Assembly (NCBI GenBank): GCA_021325025.1
Contig: JAJPHZ010000035.1
Span: 434,001 to 498,000 of the forward strand
From: Pseudomonadota bacterium
GTDB lineage: Bacteria; Desulfobacterota; Binatia; Binatales; Binataceae
Length of the DNA stretch: 64,000 nt
Direction of reading: 5' to 3'
A model generated the notes under the pieces. That model was not told the origin of the DNA and made no database searches. It saw only the letters and a list, made by a program, of their open reading frames with translations. Position 1 is the first letter of the stretch. Every line of letters begins with the position of its first letter. Made by a program: the position numbers and the translations under genes. Positions 51,553-61,689 of this stretch are shown piece by piece.

Positions 51553-52995
51553 TTGAATAGCCGCCTCAATAAGTTGGATTCCAATCGCACCCCCATCGAT
51601 CTTGCCGGACCCGGCCTCGAGGCCAGGCTCGCTGCAACTTTGCGCCGCGCATCGGACAAAGCCCGCCATGACGGTCATCCGGTGCTGGTCAGTGTCACCG
51701 AACCGGTCAGGTCCGCCGACCCACTGGCGCTTTTTGGCGCCGCGGCCGAAACCTGTGCGGACCGCCTGTTGTGGATACAGCCCGAGGCTGGCCTGGCGCT
51801 GGCCGGTATCGGCGCGGCCTATGTCGTCCAGACGTCGGGACCGGACCGTTTTGCCGAAACCGCACAGCAATGGGCCACCCTCTGTTCAGACGCCCTCATC
51901 GATAGCCCCAATCCGTCCTGTGGACCGCTCCTGATGGGGGGCTTTTCCTTCGACGCTGGCCAAGCCGTCAGTTCGGCCTGGCGCGGCTATGCGGACGGCC
52001 GGATGGTACTGCCGCGGGTCTGCCTGACCGTCCATCGCGGCTGTCTGTTCCTGACCCTAAACGCGGTCATGCGACCCGATGGGCCGGGCGATTCGGAAGC
52101 CGCCGAGCTCTGCCGCCTCCGTAATCTGGTGGCGGTGGAATCCCTCCCGCCGCGCAACGGGTTTTCCTGCGCCAAACCTCGGTTGTCGGAGCTCGGCTCC
52201 GCCCGATGGCGCGAGGAAGTGGCGTTGGCAGCGCAGGCTGTGCGGCGCGGCGAGTTGGGCAAGGTGGTGCTCGCCCGCGCCGTCCGGCTTGAAACCGATC
52301 GTGATTTTGATTCCGTCACCGCCCTGCGCCGGCTTGCCGCCGACTATCCCACCTGCGTGGTTTTCGCCGTAGCGCAGGGTGAACGATGCTTTCTGGGCGC
52401 GACTCCCGAGCGCTTGCTGCGGGTTTGCGGGGGCGAGGTCAGCACCACCTGCCTGGCCGGTTCGTATCCGCGTGGGGCGGATGCGCAAAGCGACCGGCAA
52501 TTGGCGGCCCAACTGCTCGCCGACCCCAAGGAGCGCCGCGAACATGCGCTGGTGCTCAGCGCGATGGTGGAAACGCTGAGCGCCGGATGCTCGCGGCTGG
52601 AGTTTCCCGAAATGCCCTCGGTCCTGAAGCTGCCCAACGTCCATCATCTATGCACACCGCTGTCGGGCAGACTGCTGCCTGGCCGCAGCGTGCTGCAAAT
52701 CGTCGAGCAGCTCCATCCCACCCCGTCGGTCGGGGGCCAGCCGCGCGAGTTGGCCCTCAAGTTCATCCGCGAGCGCGAAGCGCTGGATCGCGGCTGGTAC
52801 GCCGGGGCGGTGGGATGGGTCGATCATCGGGGCGAGGGCGAATTCGCGGTGGCGATCCGCGCCGCGCTGTTGTGCGGCGCGCAGGCGACGCTGTTCGCCG
52901 GCTGCGGCATCGTGGCCGATTCTGACCCCGAACGTGAATACGCCGAATCCTGCATCAAGCTGACCCCGATGCTGACCGCGTTGGGAGCCTGCTGA
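51553..52995 (+). CDS. menF: Isochorismate synthase
   Basis: Converts chorismate to isochorismate, committing it to menaquinone. 480 residues of the chorismate-binding fold, with LGKVVLARAV, CFLGATPERLL, TTCLAGSYPRG and, near the end, GAVGWVDHRGEGEFAVAIR. Start is TTG at 51553; a later TTG is possible and no ATG fits. First gene of the men operon. Confidence 0.93.
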   Translation: MNSRLNKLDSNRTPIDLAGPGLEARLAATLRRASDKARHDGHPVLVSVTEPVRSADPLALFGAAAETCADRLLWIQPEAGLALAGIGAAYVVQTSGPDRFAETAQQWATLCSDALIDSPNPSCGPLLMGGFSFDAGQAVSSAWRGYADGRMVLPRVCLTVHRGCLFLTLNAVMRPDGPGDSEAAELCRLRNLVAVESLPPRNGFSCAKPRLSELGSARWREEVALAAQAVRRGELGKVVLARAVRLETDRDFDSVTALRRLAADYPTCVVFAVAQGERCFLGATPERLLRVCGGEVSTTCLAGSYPRGADAQSDRQLAAQLLADPKERREHALVLSAMVETLSAGCSRLEFPEMPSVLKLPNVHHLCTPLSGRLLPGRSVLQIVEQLHPTPSVGGQPRELALKFIREREALDRGWYAGAVGWVDHRGEGEFAVAIRAALLCGAQATLFAGCGIVADSDPEREYAESCIKLTPMLTALGAC

Positions 52996-52996
52996 A

Positions 52997-54757
52997 GTGG
53001 ACGTCGGCGCGGCCAATGCGCGCTGGTCCGCGGCCTTCGTCGAGGAGTTGGCCCGCGCCGGCGTGGCCGACGTCTGCGTGTGCCCCGGTTCGCGTTCCAC
53101 CCCGCTGGCCATCGCACTGGCGCAGCATGGTGGTGTCAGGCTGTGGATGCATCTGGACGAGCGCTCAGCGGCCTTCTTCGCCTTGGGGATGGCAAAGTAC
53201 GCGCGCCGGCCGGCCGCGATGCTATGCACGTCGGGCAGCGCCGCGGCCAACTTCTTTCCCGCCATCGTCGAAGCGCATTACGCGCGCGTGCCGCTGCTCG
53301 TGCTCACCGCCGACCGCCCCCATGAGCTGCGCGACAGCGGCGCTCCACAGACCATCGACCAGCTCAGGCTGTACGGAAGCCATGTCAAATGGTTCGTCGA
53401 AATGGCGCTGCCTGAGGCAACGCCGCAAGCCTTGCGCTATGCGCGGGCGATCGCCGGGCGCGCGGTGGCCGAGGCGGTGGCGACGCCCGCCGGTCCGGTG
53501 CATCTGAATTTCCCCTTCCGCGAACCCTTCGTCCCGCAGCACGCCGACGATGGGCCGCCATCGGCCGACGCTGCCGATGTATCGCCGCACCTGGTGGTCG
53601 ATTCCGCGATACCCGCGCCACCCGATGAGGCGGTGGCGGCGGTGGTCGACGAAATCCGTCATCGGCCGCGCGGCCTTATCGTATGCGGTCCCCACAATGG
53701 TCCTGATTACGCCGATGCGGTGGGCCGCCTCGGTGCCCATCTGGGCTTTCCGATTCTCGCTGACCCGTTGTCGCAGGTGCGATGCGGACCGCATCAGCGC
53801 CGCACCGTAATCGACAGTTACGACGCGCTGCTGCGGGTCGAGGAGTTCGGCCGGCGCTACCGGCCCGAAGTCGTGCTGCGATTCGGCGCTCTACCCACCT
53901 CCAAACCGCTGGTGCGCTACCTGGAAGGACAAGACGCCGACTGCCGCCAGATCTTTATCGACGTGGCCGGATGGAACGACACCGCGCTGATGCGAGCGCG
54001 CCAGGTGCGCGCCGATCCGGGACTGCTGTGCGCACGGCTGCTGGAGGCGATGCGCGACCGTCAGCCGCCGGCCGGCGCCGATCAATGGTGTGGCGACTGG
54101 ATTGAGGTTGCCTCTATAACCCGCACTACGATTGAGAGGCATCTTGGAGCGCTGACGATTCCCTTCGAGGGCAAAGTTTTCGCTGAACTGGCCACGCTGA
54201 CGCCGCCGGGCGCGGTGCTGTACGCGAGCAACAGCATGCCGGTGCGCGATCTCGACACCTTCTTTGCGGGCGGCGCCAAACCCATCCGCTTCATGTCCAA
54301 TCGCGGCGCCAACGGAATCGACGGCGTGGTGTCGAGCGCGCTGGGCGCCGGCGCCGCCGCCGGCGCCCCGTTGCTGCTGGCGATCGGCGACCTGGCCTTT
54401 TATCACGACTCCAACGGGCTGCTGGCTGCCCGGCAGCATCGGCTGGCGGCGACCATCGTGCTGCTGAACAACAACGGCGGCGGGATTTTCTCCTTCCTGC
54501 CGCAGGCCAGCCATCCCCGGCACTTCGAGCGCCTTTTCGGCACGCCCCACGGCCTGGATTTCAGCCGTTTCGCCGCGGCCTACGACGCCAGCTTTACCCG
54601 GATGGCGAGCTGGGAGGATTTCCGCTGCGCAGTCAGTTCGGGACTGCAGTCGCCCGGCGTCAATATCGTGGAAGTGCCGACGGAGCGCAGCAGCAACGTG
54701 CGGCTCCATCGCGAGGTCTGGGAGGCCGTCGCCCACGCCGTCCGCGCTGCGCTTTAG
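52997..54757 (+). CDS. menD: 2-succinyl-5-enolpyruvyl-6-hydroxy-3-cyclohexene-1-carboxylate synthase
   Basis: Thiamine-diphosphate enzyme adding a succinyl semialdehyde unit to isochorismate. 586 residues with PGSRSTPLAIALAQH and LDERSAAFFALGMAK at the N-terminus, and the diphosphate-binding region GDLAFYHDSNGLL to NNNGGGIFSFLPQ. GTG start one base after the menF stop. Confidence 0.95.
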   Translation: MDVGAANARWSAAFVEELARAGVADVCVCPGSRSTPLAIALAQHGGVRLWMHLDERSAAFFALGMAKYARRPAAMLCTSGSAAANFFPAIVEAHYARVPLLVLTADRPHELRDSGAPQTIDQLRLYGSHVKWFVEMALPEATPQALRYARAIAGRAVAEAVATPAGPVHLNFPFREPFVPQHADDGPPSADAADVSPHLVVDSAIPAPPDEAVAAVVDEIRHRPRGLIVCGPHNGPDYADAVGRLGAHLGFPILADPLSQVRCGPHQRRTVIDSYDALLRVEEFGRRYRPEVVLRFGALPTSKPLVRYLEGQDADCRQIFIDVAGWNDTALMRARQVRADPGLLCARLLEAMRDRQPPAGADQWCGDWIEVASITRTTIERHLGALTIPFEGKVFAELATLTPPGAVLYASNSMPVRDLDTFFAGGAKPIRFMSNRGANGIDGVVSSALGAGAAAGAPLLLAIGDLAFYHDSNGLLAARQHRLAATIVLLNNNGGGIFSFLPQASHPRHFERLFGTPHGLDFSRFAAAYDASFTRMASWEDFRCAVSSGLQSPGVNIVEVPTERSSNVRLHREVWEAVAHAVRAAL

Positions 54758-54783
54758 CGCGAATCGATCGCGTCGGCTAAATT

Positions 54784-55614
54784 ATGGCGGTGCTTGATAT
54801 TGCAGGGGCGCGGTACAACGTGGTGACGGCCGGCGAGGGCGCCGCGCTGATGCTTGTGCACGGCTTCACCGGATGCGCGCAATCGTGGGCGCACATCCAG
54901 CCGGCGTTGGCGGCGCACTTCCGGCTCGTGATGCCCGACCTGCTGGGTCATGGCCGCACCGATTCGCCCGCCGATCCGGCGCGTTACCGGATGGAGCGAT
55001 GCGTGGCTGACCTGATCGGTATGCTTGACGCGCTGGGTATCGATCGAACCCATCTGCTGGGCTATTCGATGGGAGGACGCGTGGCGCTGGCCGCGGCGCT
55101 GCGCTATCCGCGGCGCATCGCATCGCTCATCCTGGAAAGCGCATCGCCGGGACTCGCGGCGCCCCAGGAGCGGCAGACGCGCGTGGCGAGCGACAACGCT
55201 CTGGCCGATTTCATCGAGCGCGAGGGGGTCGAGGCGTTTGTCGCGCGATGGGAGCGAATGGCGCTATTTTCATCGCAGGAGCGGCTGCCCGCCGCGGTGC
55301 GCGCGCGCCTTCGGGCGCAGCGCCTTTTGAATAATCCCGCCGGGCTGGCCAACAGCCTGCGCGGGCTCGGCACCGGGGTTCAGACCCCGCTGTGGGAGCG
55401 GCTGGAGGAGCTTGGCGTGCCCTGCCTGATCATGGCCGGAGAGCTGGACGCCAAGTTCGTGGCGATTGCCCGGCGAATGGCAGCGGCGATCGATGGCTCG
55501 CGCCTGGTGGTGGTTGAAGACGCCGGCCACACCATCCACCTGGAGCAGCCCCAGGCGTTCGTGCGGACAGTCATCGAGTTCGCAGGCGGCGCCGGCGGGT
55601 TTCGCAGGGAGTAA
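54784..55614 (+). CDS. menH: 2-succinyl-6-hydroxy-2,4-cyclohexadiene-1-carboxylate synthase
   Basis: Alpha/beta hydrolase that removes pyruvate from the MenD product. 276 residues with the oxyanion region [12 protein letters not shown], nucleophile serine in [10 protein letters not shown], and the histidine in [13 protein letters not shown]. Position after menD makes the MenH role probable over a generic hydrolase. Confidence 0.88.
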   Translation: MAVLDIAGARYNVVTAGEGAALMLVHGFTGCAQSWAHIQPALAAHFRLVMPDLLGHGRTDSPADPARYRMERCVADLIGMLDALGIDRTHLLGYSMGGRVALAAALRYPRRIASLILESASPGLAAPQERQTRVASDNALADFIEREGVEAFVARWERMALFSSQERLPAAVRARLRAQRLLNNPAGLANSLRGLGTGVQTPLWERLEELGVPCLIMAGELDAKFVAIARRMAAAIDGSRLVVVEDAGHTIHLEQPQAFVRTVIEFAGGAGGFRRE

Positions 55615-55618
55615 CGAG

Positions 55619-56443
55619 ATGGCTGTCAAATGGATCAAGATTCGCGACTTCGAAGAAATCCTCTATGAGCGGGCCGAAGGCGAGGCGATCGCCAAGGTCA
55701 CCATCAACCGCCCACGCCGGCGCAACGCCTTTACGCCCAGGACGGTTGCCGAGATGCAGGCCGCGTTCGCCCATGCCCGCGAGGACCAGACAATCGGCGT
55801 GGTGCTGCTGACCGGAGCGGGCAAGGAAGCCTTTTGCTCCGGCGGCGACCAGAGCGTGCGCGGCGACGGCGGTTACGTCGATGATGAGGGCGTCGCGCGC
55901 CTTAACGTGCTGGAGTTGCAGCGTCAGATCCGGCTGCTGCCCAAGGTGGTGATCGCGGTGGTGGCGGGATATGCGATCGGCGGCGGCCACGTCCTGCACC
56001 TGCTGTGCGACTTGACGATCGCCGCCGACAACGCGATTTTCGGTCAAACCGGCCCCAAGGTCGGCAGCTTCGACGGGGGTTACGGCGCAACTTACATGGC
56101 GCGCGTGGTGGGACACAAAAAGGCGCGCGAGATCTGGTATCTGTGCCGCCAATACAACGCCCGCCAGGCGCTCGACATGGGCCTGGTCAATACCGTGGTG
56201 CCGCTGGACCGGCTGGAAGATGAAGCGCTGCAGTGGGCGCGCGAAATCCTGGAAAAAAGCCCCACCGCGATCCGGTTTCTGAAGGCCTCGTTCAACGCCG
56301 ACACCGACGGCCTGGCCGGCATCCAGCAACTGGCGGGCGACGCCACGCTGCTGTTCTACCTGACCGACGAAGCCAAGGAAGGGCGCGACGCCTTTTTGCA
56401 AAAGCGCCGCCCCGATTTTTCCAAGTTCAAGCGCTTTCCCTGA
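55619..56443 (+). CDS. menB: 1,4-dihydroxy-2-naphthoyl-CoA synthase
   Basis: Ring closure of o-succinylbenzoyl-CoA. 274 residues of the crotonase fold with [48 protein letters not shown] and [15 protein letters not shown], which are MenB-specific. ATG at 55619 with a nearby GGGAG site. Confidence 0.96.
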   Translation: MAVKWIKIRDFEEILYERAEGEAIAKVTINRPRRRNAFTPRTVAEMQAAFAHAREDQTIGVVLLTGAGKEAFCSGGDQSVRGDGGYVDDEGVARLNVLELQRQIRLLPKVVIAVVAGYAIGGGHVLHLLCDLTIAADNAIFGQTGPKVGSFDGGYGATYMARVVGHKKAREIWYLCRQYNARQALDMGLVNTVVPLDRLEDEALQWAREILEKSPTAIRFLKASFNADTDGLAGIQQLAGDATLLFYLTDEAKEGRDAFLQKRRPDFSKFKRFP

Positions 56444-56450
56444 TTTGGCG

Positions 56451-57383
56451 ATGTCGACCGAAGTTCGGCAAGCGGCGCCGGCCGCCGTGGGACCGCCCAC
56501 CGCTACAGACAGCAGTTGGCGGGCCTGGATACTCGCGATTCGTCCCCCGACGCTGAGCGCGGCGGTGGCTCCGGTGCTGGTCGGCACCGCACTGGCCGGG
56601 CGCGATTATCGCCTCAGCCTGCCGGTCTTCGCTGCCACCCTGTGCGCCGCCTTGCTGATTCAGATCGGCACCAATCTGACCAACGATCTGTTTGACTTTC
56701 AAAAAGGCGCCGACACCGGGGCGCGGCTGGGTCCGGTGCGCGTCGTGCAGGCAGGATTGCTGTCGCAAAGGCAGGTCGCCGCCGCCAGCATGCTGAGCTT
56801 CGGAACTGCCGTCCTGCTCGGTCTTTATCTGACAACGGTTGGCGGATGGCCGATCGTCGCCGTGGGCGTGGCCGCAGTCGCATCGGGAATCGCTTACACC
56901 GGCGGTCCGTGGCCGCTGGGCTATCACGGTCTGGGCGACCTCTTCGTCTTCGTCTTCTTCGGTGTGGTCGCGGTGACGGGAACGTTTTACCTGCAAGCGG
57001 GCGCGCTGAGCGGCGCGGCGCTGATGGCGTCGCTGCCGGTGGCGATGCTGGTCACCGCGGTCCTGGTGGTCAACAATCTGCGCGATATCGACACCGACCG
57101 CCGGGCGGGCAAACGCACGCTGGCCGTGCGCCTGGGACGCGGCGCGACGCGCCTGCAATACTCAATCCTGGTGCTGGGCGCCTATCTGATCGCGGCGGCG
57201 ATGTGGCTGTGCGGCGCGGCCTCGTCCTGGGCAATCCTGCCGTGGCTGACGCTGCCGTTTGGTGTCAGGCTGGCACGCGAAGCCTGGCGCGCTGAGGGCG
57301 CGGCGCTTAATGCTGTGCTGCGGAAAACCGCGGCACTGCACCTGGCATTCGGCGTGCTGCTGGCGGTGGGTCTCGCGCTGTGA
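56451..57383 (+). CDS. menA: 1,4-dihydroxy-2-naphthoate polyprenyltransferase
   Basis: Integral membrane prenyltransferase of the UbiA group; attaches the polyprenyl chain. About 310 residues, seven to nine spans, with the aspartate motif NLTNDLFDFQKGAD near residue 75 and the second motif NNLRDIDTDRRAGKRT near 205. ATG at 56451 is preferred to a TTG at 56445. Its end overlaps menC by four bases. Confidence 0.95.
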   Translation: MSTEVRQAAPAAVGPPTATDSSWRAWILAIRPPTLSAAVAPVLVGTALAGRDYRLSLPVFAATLCAALLIQIGTNLTNDLFDFQKGADTGARLGPVRVVQAGLLSQRQVAAASMLSFGTAVLLGLYLTTVGGWPIVAVGVAAVASGIAYTGGPWPLGYHGLGDLFVFVFFGVVAVTGTFYLQAGALSGAALMASLPVAMLVTAVLVVNNLRDIDTDRRAGKRTLAVRLGRGATRLQYSILVLGAYLIAAAMWLCGAASSWAILPWLTLPFGVRLAREAWRAEGAALNAVLRKTAALHLAFGVLLAVGLAL

Positions 57384-58471
57384 AAGTCCGCCGGCTGACC
57401 TGGCGCACCTATCGTATTCCATTTCGGCAAACCTTCGTGACCAGCGCGGGCGCACAACAAGTGCGCGCGGGAGCGATCGTCAGACTTGAGAGCTGCAGCG
57501 GAGTGTATGGGCTTGGCGAAATCGCCCCATTGCGCGCCGCGCCCGGCGCCCTATCGCATCCGCTCGAAGTCCTTTTGCGCAGCATAACGGGTATGGCGGT
57601 GGAACAAATCCCATCAGCGGTCCAGCTTGCCGATGCCGCTCCGGAGCTTGCCGCCGCGATTCGCTGCGGGCTGGATATCGCCGCCTGCGACTTGGCGGCG
57701 AAACAGGCCGGAGTGCCGGTTGCCGACCTGCTCGGCGCACGCCGCCGCGACGTGGTTGCGGTCAACGCCACGATTTCCGCATCCACGCCCGAACAGGCTG
57801 CGCAATCCGCGCGGCGCGCCGTCGCGGCCGGCTTTCGATGCGTCAAGCTCAAGGTCGGCATGATGGGCGGCGTCGGCGCAGAATGCGAGCTGGTTGGCGC
57901 GGTGCGCGACGCGCTCGGCAGCGATGTTTTGCTCCGCCTTGACGCCAATCAGGGGTGGACGCCACCAACCGCGATCCAAACCATCCGCGCCCTTGAGCCG
58001 TTTGAGATTGAATTGGTCGAGCAACCGGTAGCGGCGGCGGACCTCGACGGTCTGGCGGCGGTACGCCGCGCCGTCAAAGTCCCGATTGCCGCCGATGAAG
58101 CAGTCACCAGCCCCGGCACCGCACGCGTCATTTGTCAAATGGGCGCCGCAGATGTGATTGTGATCAAACCGATGGTCGTCGGCGGACTGCGCCCCGCGGC
58201 AGAGATCATAGCGCACGCGGCCCGTGCCGGAATCGAAGCGTTCGTCACGACCACGATCGATACCGGCGTCGGCATTGCCGCCGCCCTGCATCTGGCTGCA
58301 TCATTTGAAGGGTCGCGTCATTGCGGCCTGGCCACTGCCGAGCTGCTCGAATCCGACCTGACATCCAACGCGCCGCGCGCGGTTGCGGGTATGATGGCCT
58401 GCTCCAGGCAGCCCGGGCTCGGCGTTGAGATCGATGAAGCCAAAGCAGCCCCATACCTGGAGCGGGCCTGA
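57380..58471 (+). CDS. menC: o-Succinylbenzoate synthase
   Basis: Enolase-superfamily dehydratase. 363 residues with the lysine pair in CVKLKVG, the metal aspartate in LRLDANQGW, a glutamate in IELVEQPVA and the next metal ligand in PIAADEAVTS. The GTG start overlaps the menA stop (GTGA), so coupling is likely. Overlaps the next gene's start by about 38 bases. Confidence 0.92.
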   Translation: MKVRRLTWRTYRIPFRQTFVTSAGAQQVRAGAIVRLESCSGVYGLGEIAPLRAAPGALSHPLEVLLRSITGMAVEQIPSAVQLADAAPELAAAIRCGLDIAACDLAAKQAGVPVADLLGARRRDVVAVNATISASTPEQAAQSARRAVAAGFRCVKLKVGMMGGVGAECELVGAVRDALGSDVLLRLDANQGWTPPTAIQTIRALEPFEIELVEQPVAAADLDGLAAVRRAVKVPIAADEAVTSPGTARVICQMGAADVIVIKPMVVGGLRPAAEIIAHAARAGIEAFVTTTIDTGVGIAAALHLAASFEGSRHCGLATAELLESDLTSNAPRAVAGMMACSRQPGLGVEIDEAKAAPYLERA

Positions 58472-59189
58472 CGCGCCCGCGGCCAAGGCCGCCTACGTGC
58501 GCTCGATGTTCGCGCGCATCGTGCCGCGCTACGACCTGATCAATCGGCTGATGACGATGGGACTGGATCGACGATGGCGCCGGATGACGGCGGAGCTGGC
58601 CGCGCCGCGCGGCGCCCTGGCGCTCGACCTCGCCACCGGCACCGGTGATCTGGCGCTCGAATTGGCGCGGCGCGGAAGCCGGCTGGTGGTCGGCGCCGAT
58701 TTCTGTCCCGACATGCTCTTCGCCGCCGTCGAGAAAGTGCGCCCCGCCGAAGCCGGCGCACGAATCGCTTTCGTCGCCGCCGACGCGCAGCGGATGCCCT
58801 TTGCCGACGACACCTTCGATTGCCTGGTCAACGGGTTTTTGCTGCGCAATCTCTCCGACCTCCACGGCGCGCTGCGCGAATTCCACCGCCTGCTCAAACC
58901 CGGCGGGCGGCTGGTCTGCCTTGACCTGACCCATCCGCCGCGCGCTCTGCGCCCGCTGTTGTGGCCGTGGTTCAGGCTGGCGGTGCCGATGCTGGGCGGA
59001 CTGCTCAGCGGGGACTTCGACGCCTACACCTACCTGCCCGATTCGCTGCGCACTTACCCCGACGCCGAGCGCCTGTGCGCGATGCTGCGCGCCGCCGGCT
59101 TTGCCGGCGCGACCTTCCGCCGCGTCGGTCTGGGCGCCGTTGCGATCCACAGCGCCGTCAAGCCCCAAGGCCGCCGCCAGTTCAATTAG
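58434..59189 (+). CDS. menG: Demethylmenaquinone methyltransferase
   Basis: SAM-dependent methyltransferase of the UbiE/MenG group, 251 residues. VRSMFARIVPRYDLINRLMTMG and LDLATGTGDLALELAR hold the fold and SAM site, NGFLLRNLSDL and PGGRLVCLDLTHP follow the family. It catalyses the last menaquinone step. Its start lies inside the menC 3' end. Last gene of the men operon. Confidence 0.94.
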   Translation: MKPKQPHTWSGPDAPAAKAAYVRSMFARIVPRYDLINRLMTMGLDRRWRRMTAELAAPRGALALDLATGTGDLALELARRGSRLVVGADFCPDMLFAAVEKVRPAEAGARIAFVAADAQRMPFADDTFDCLVNGFLLRNLSDLHGALREFHRLLKPGGRLVCLDLTHPPRALRPLLWPWFRLAVPMLGGLLSGDFDAYTYLPDSLRTYPDAERLCAMLRAAGFAGATFRRVGLGAVAIHSAVKPQGRRQFN

Positions 59190-59247
59190 GCGATGACCCG
59201 CGTCGGACGGGCTTGCCCGGTCCATCCGTGCGGCTTTGAAGATTCAG

Positions 59248-59282
59248 TTGCGATATAGACTATTGCAATTGTAGCATCGCAA
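59248..59282. promoter_or_regulatory. Dyad-symmetric site upstream of chrB, operator candidate
   Basis: TTGCGAT (59248-59254) and ATCGCAA (59276-59282) form a perfect seven-base inverted repeat centred on 59265, almost the same centre as the inner palindrome ATTGCAAT (59262-59269). It is AT-rich in a GC-rich genome and lies 16 bases before the chrB ATG. ChrB proteins are regulators in known operons, so autoregulation is plausible. Confidence 0.5.
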
Positions 59283-59297
59283 TCGGATATTGTTCCG

Positions 59298-60272
59298 ATG
59301 CAAGCCGCGCGCGAAAGCCCCTGGCTGCTGCTGATCCACAACATCCCGCCCAAGCCCGACTACCTGCGGGTTAAGATTTGGCGGCGCCTGCAGCGGATCG
59401 GCGCCGTGGCGATCAAAAACTCCGTCTACGTGATGCCGCGCAGCGAGCAGGCGGCGGAGGATTTGCAGTGGACGGTGCGCGAAATCACCGCCGGCGGCGG
59501 CGAGGCCTCAATCTGCGAAGCGGATTTCGTCCACGGACTGTCCGACGACGAGGTCCAGGCGCTGTTCCGCGCGGCGCGCGACGCCGACTACACCGCGCTT
59601 GCCCGCGAGGCACGCGCGGTGGGGCAGCGAATCCGCGCCGGATCGAAGGCCGCAGCCGCGACCGTCCAGGAACTGGAGCCGGTGGTGACGCGCTTGCGGC
59701 GGCGGCTGGATGAGATCGCGGCGATCGATTTTTTCGATTCGTTGGGGCGCCAGACTGCCGAGGGGCTGGTCGCGAATCTGGAGCGCAGGCTGCGCCCCGA
59801 ATCAAGGCCTGACGCCGCGCCCGACGGGCTCGCCTCGGCGCAGTGGCGCGCGCGCACCTGGGTGACACGCAAGGGGCTTCACGTCGACCGCATGGCGAGC
59901 GCCTGGTTCATCGGACGCTTTATCGATGCGCAGGCCCGCTTCAAGTTTGTGCCGGCCAGAGGCTATCAGCCGCAGCGCGGCGAGCTGCGCTTTGACATGT
60001 TCCAGGCTGAATTCACTCACGAAGGCGACCGCTGCACGCTGGAAACGCTGCTGGCGCGCACGGGGCTTGAGGACGCGGGCTTGCAGGCGATCGCCGAAAT
60101 CGTCCACGACATCGACTTGAAAGACGGCAAATTCGCCCGTCCGGAATGCGCCGGCATCGAACGCCTGATCACCGGCATCTGCCGGGCGCATCGCGACGAC
60201 GAATCGCGCCTGGCGCGCGGCTGCGCGCTGTTCGACGATCTTTACGCGTCGTTCGTGAGGCAAGCGCGATGA
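59298..60272 (+). CDS. ChrB-domain protein (chromate-resistance-type regulator)
   Basis: 324 residues. N-terminal part (LLLIHNIPPKPDYLRVKIWRRLQ) is the ChrB DNA-binding-like region; the C-terminal domain (VTRKGLHVDRMASAWFIGRF, FDMFQAEFTHEGDRCTLETLL, DIDLKDGKF) matches the chromate-resistance domain. In known chr operons ChrB senses chromate. Here the neighbours are a channel and pump rather than chrA. Overlaps the next gene by four bases. Confidence 0.88.
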   Translation: MQAARESPWLLLIHNIPPKPDYLRVKIWRRLQRIGAVAIKNSVYVMPRSEQAAEDLQWTVREITAGGGEASICEADFVHGLSDDEVQALFRAARDADYTALAREARAVGQRIRAGSKAAAATVQELEPVVTRLRRRLDEIAAIDFFDSLGRQTAEGLVANLERRLRPESRPDAAPDGLASAQWRARTWVTRKGLHVDRMASAWFIGRFIDAQARFKFVPARGYQPQRGELRFDMFQAEFTHEGDRCTLETLLARTGLEDAGLQAIAEIVHDIDLKDGKFARPECAGIERLITGICRAHRDDESRLARGCALFDDLYASFVRQAR

Positions 60273-61687
60273 AAGGGGCCGCCCACGCCGCAATCGCCCT
60301 GGTGGCCGCGGTGGCGTGCGCCGCCGCAGGATTGGCTCAGGAGACAGCCGCCGGACGCTTGCCGGCGCCGATTACGCTCGAGCAGGCAGTGGCCTACGCC
60401 CTGGCGCATCATCCGGCCCTGCGCGCCAGCGCGGCCGTCGAGGAGCGGGCCGGCGCGCAGCTCGACCTGGCGCGGTCGCGTTTTCTTCCCTACGGCGATA
60501 TTGGACTTCAGGAAAATCGGGGCACCGGCAACGTTGTGCCGGGCACGCACTTTACGATGGCCGGTATTCCGCCGATTTCCGGCCCGCCGCGCGACCGCGT
60601 CTTTGATTCGGGCGATTGGGGCAGCACGGCCGGCTTGTCGTTGTGGTGGGATGTTGCACATCTGAGTCAGAAGATCGCGCTGGCCGACGCCGCCCTGGCG
60701 CAACGCGCCGGGGCGCGCGCTGCGGCCGACGCTCAGTTGCTGGAGGTCGCTTACGGCGCGGCGGACGCGTTTGCCGCGCTGGTCGCGGCGGGACAGCAGG
60801 TCGAGGCCGCGCGCGCCAGCGTGCGACGGGCCCGGGTGTTCCAAACCACCGTTGATGCGCTGGTGCGCAGCGGTTTGCGCCCCGGCGCCGACGGGGCGCG
60901 GGCGGCGGCGGAGACCGCCCTGGCGCAGACTGAGCAAATCCGCGCGGAGCAGGCGCAGCGCCTGGACGAAGCCTATCTGGCGCAGGCGTTGGGTGCCGCC
61001 GGCGAGCAGGTTGCAGTCGTGCCCGGCCGCCTCTTGCAGGAGGTCCGTGGCGCGCCGCCCCCCTCGCGCATCTCGCCGCGCAACCCACTGATTATCGGCG
61101 CCGTTGATGCCGCGCGCGCCGCCCACGATCGCGCTCATGCGGCCCGCCTGGAATTCATCCCGCGCGTCGAAATCGTGGCGGCGTTGTTCGGACGCGCCAA
61201 CGGACTGTTCCCCGGCGGCGCCAACCTGGCCTTCGCCCAGGGTCTGGTTCCGGATACTCCCAACTGGGGCGCCGGCCTCGTCCTTACCATCCCAATCCTT
61301 CAATATCCCGAAATTCGCGCGCGCGCCGACGCCGCCGCGGCCGACGCGAAGCTCGCGCTAGCGCGCCGCGATCAGGTCGTCCAGCAGGTGCGCACCCAGA
61401 TCGATGCGGCGCGCGCGATTGTTGACAGCGCTTACAAGATTGCCGCGCAGGCGCGCGTGTCCCAGGATTCCAGCCGCGCCGCGCTGGCTCAGGCGCAGGC
61501 CCGCTACCAGGCCGGGCTTTATGGAATCGATCCGGTCGCGGAGGCGCTGCGCCTGCTGGCCCGGGCCGAGGCGGACAACGCCGTCGCATGCGTGGACATC
61601 TGGCGCGCCCGGCTGCTGGCGGCGCGCGCGGCGGGCGACCTGGGGCCGCTGATGGCCGAGGTCAGCGCGGCCGGCGGAGGGCGCTAG
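60269..61687 (+). CDS. TolC-family outer membrane channel protein
   Basis: 472 residues with a signal peptide (AIALVAAVACAAAGLAQ). Two long helical repeats of the TolC type: ITLEQAVAYALAHHPALRASAA, SGLRPGADGARAAAETALAQTEQIRAEQA and a second-half equivalent near residue 390. Forms an outer membrane exit duct. ATGA overlap with chrB; the RND gene follows two bases later. Confidence 0.9.
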   Translation: MKGAAHAAIALVAAVACAAAGLAQETAAGRLPAPITLEQAVAYALAHHPALRASAAVEERAGAQLDLARSRFLPYGDIGLQENRGTGNVVPGTHFTMAGIPPISGPPRDRVFDSGDWGSTAGLSLWWDVAHLSQKIALADAALAQRAGARAAADAQLLEVAYGAADAFAALVAAGQQVEAARASVRRARVFQTTVDALVRSGLRPGADGARAAAETALAQTEQIRAEQAQRLDEAYLAQALGAAGEQVAVVPGRLLQEVRGAPPPSRISPRNPLIIGAVDAARAAHDRAHAARLEFIPRVEIVAALFGRANGLFPGGANLAFAQGLVPDTPNWGAGLVLTIPILQYPEIRARADAAAADAKLALARRDQVVQQVRTQIDAARAIVDSAYKIAAQARVSQDSSRAALAQAQARYQAGLYGIDPVAEALRLLARAEADNAVACVDIWRARLLAARAAGDLGPLMAEVSAAGGGR

Positions 61688-61689
61688 CC

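Noticed and set aside
53891..54736. 281-codon minus-strand frame in menD
   Set aside because: Antisense to the thiamine-diphosphate domain of MenD; no protein-like pattern.
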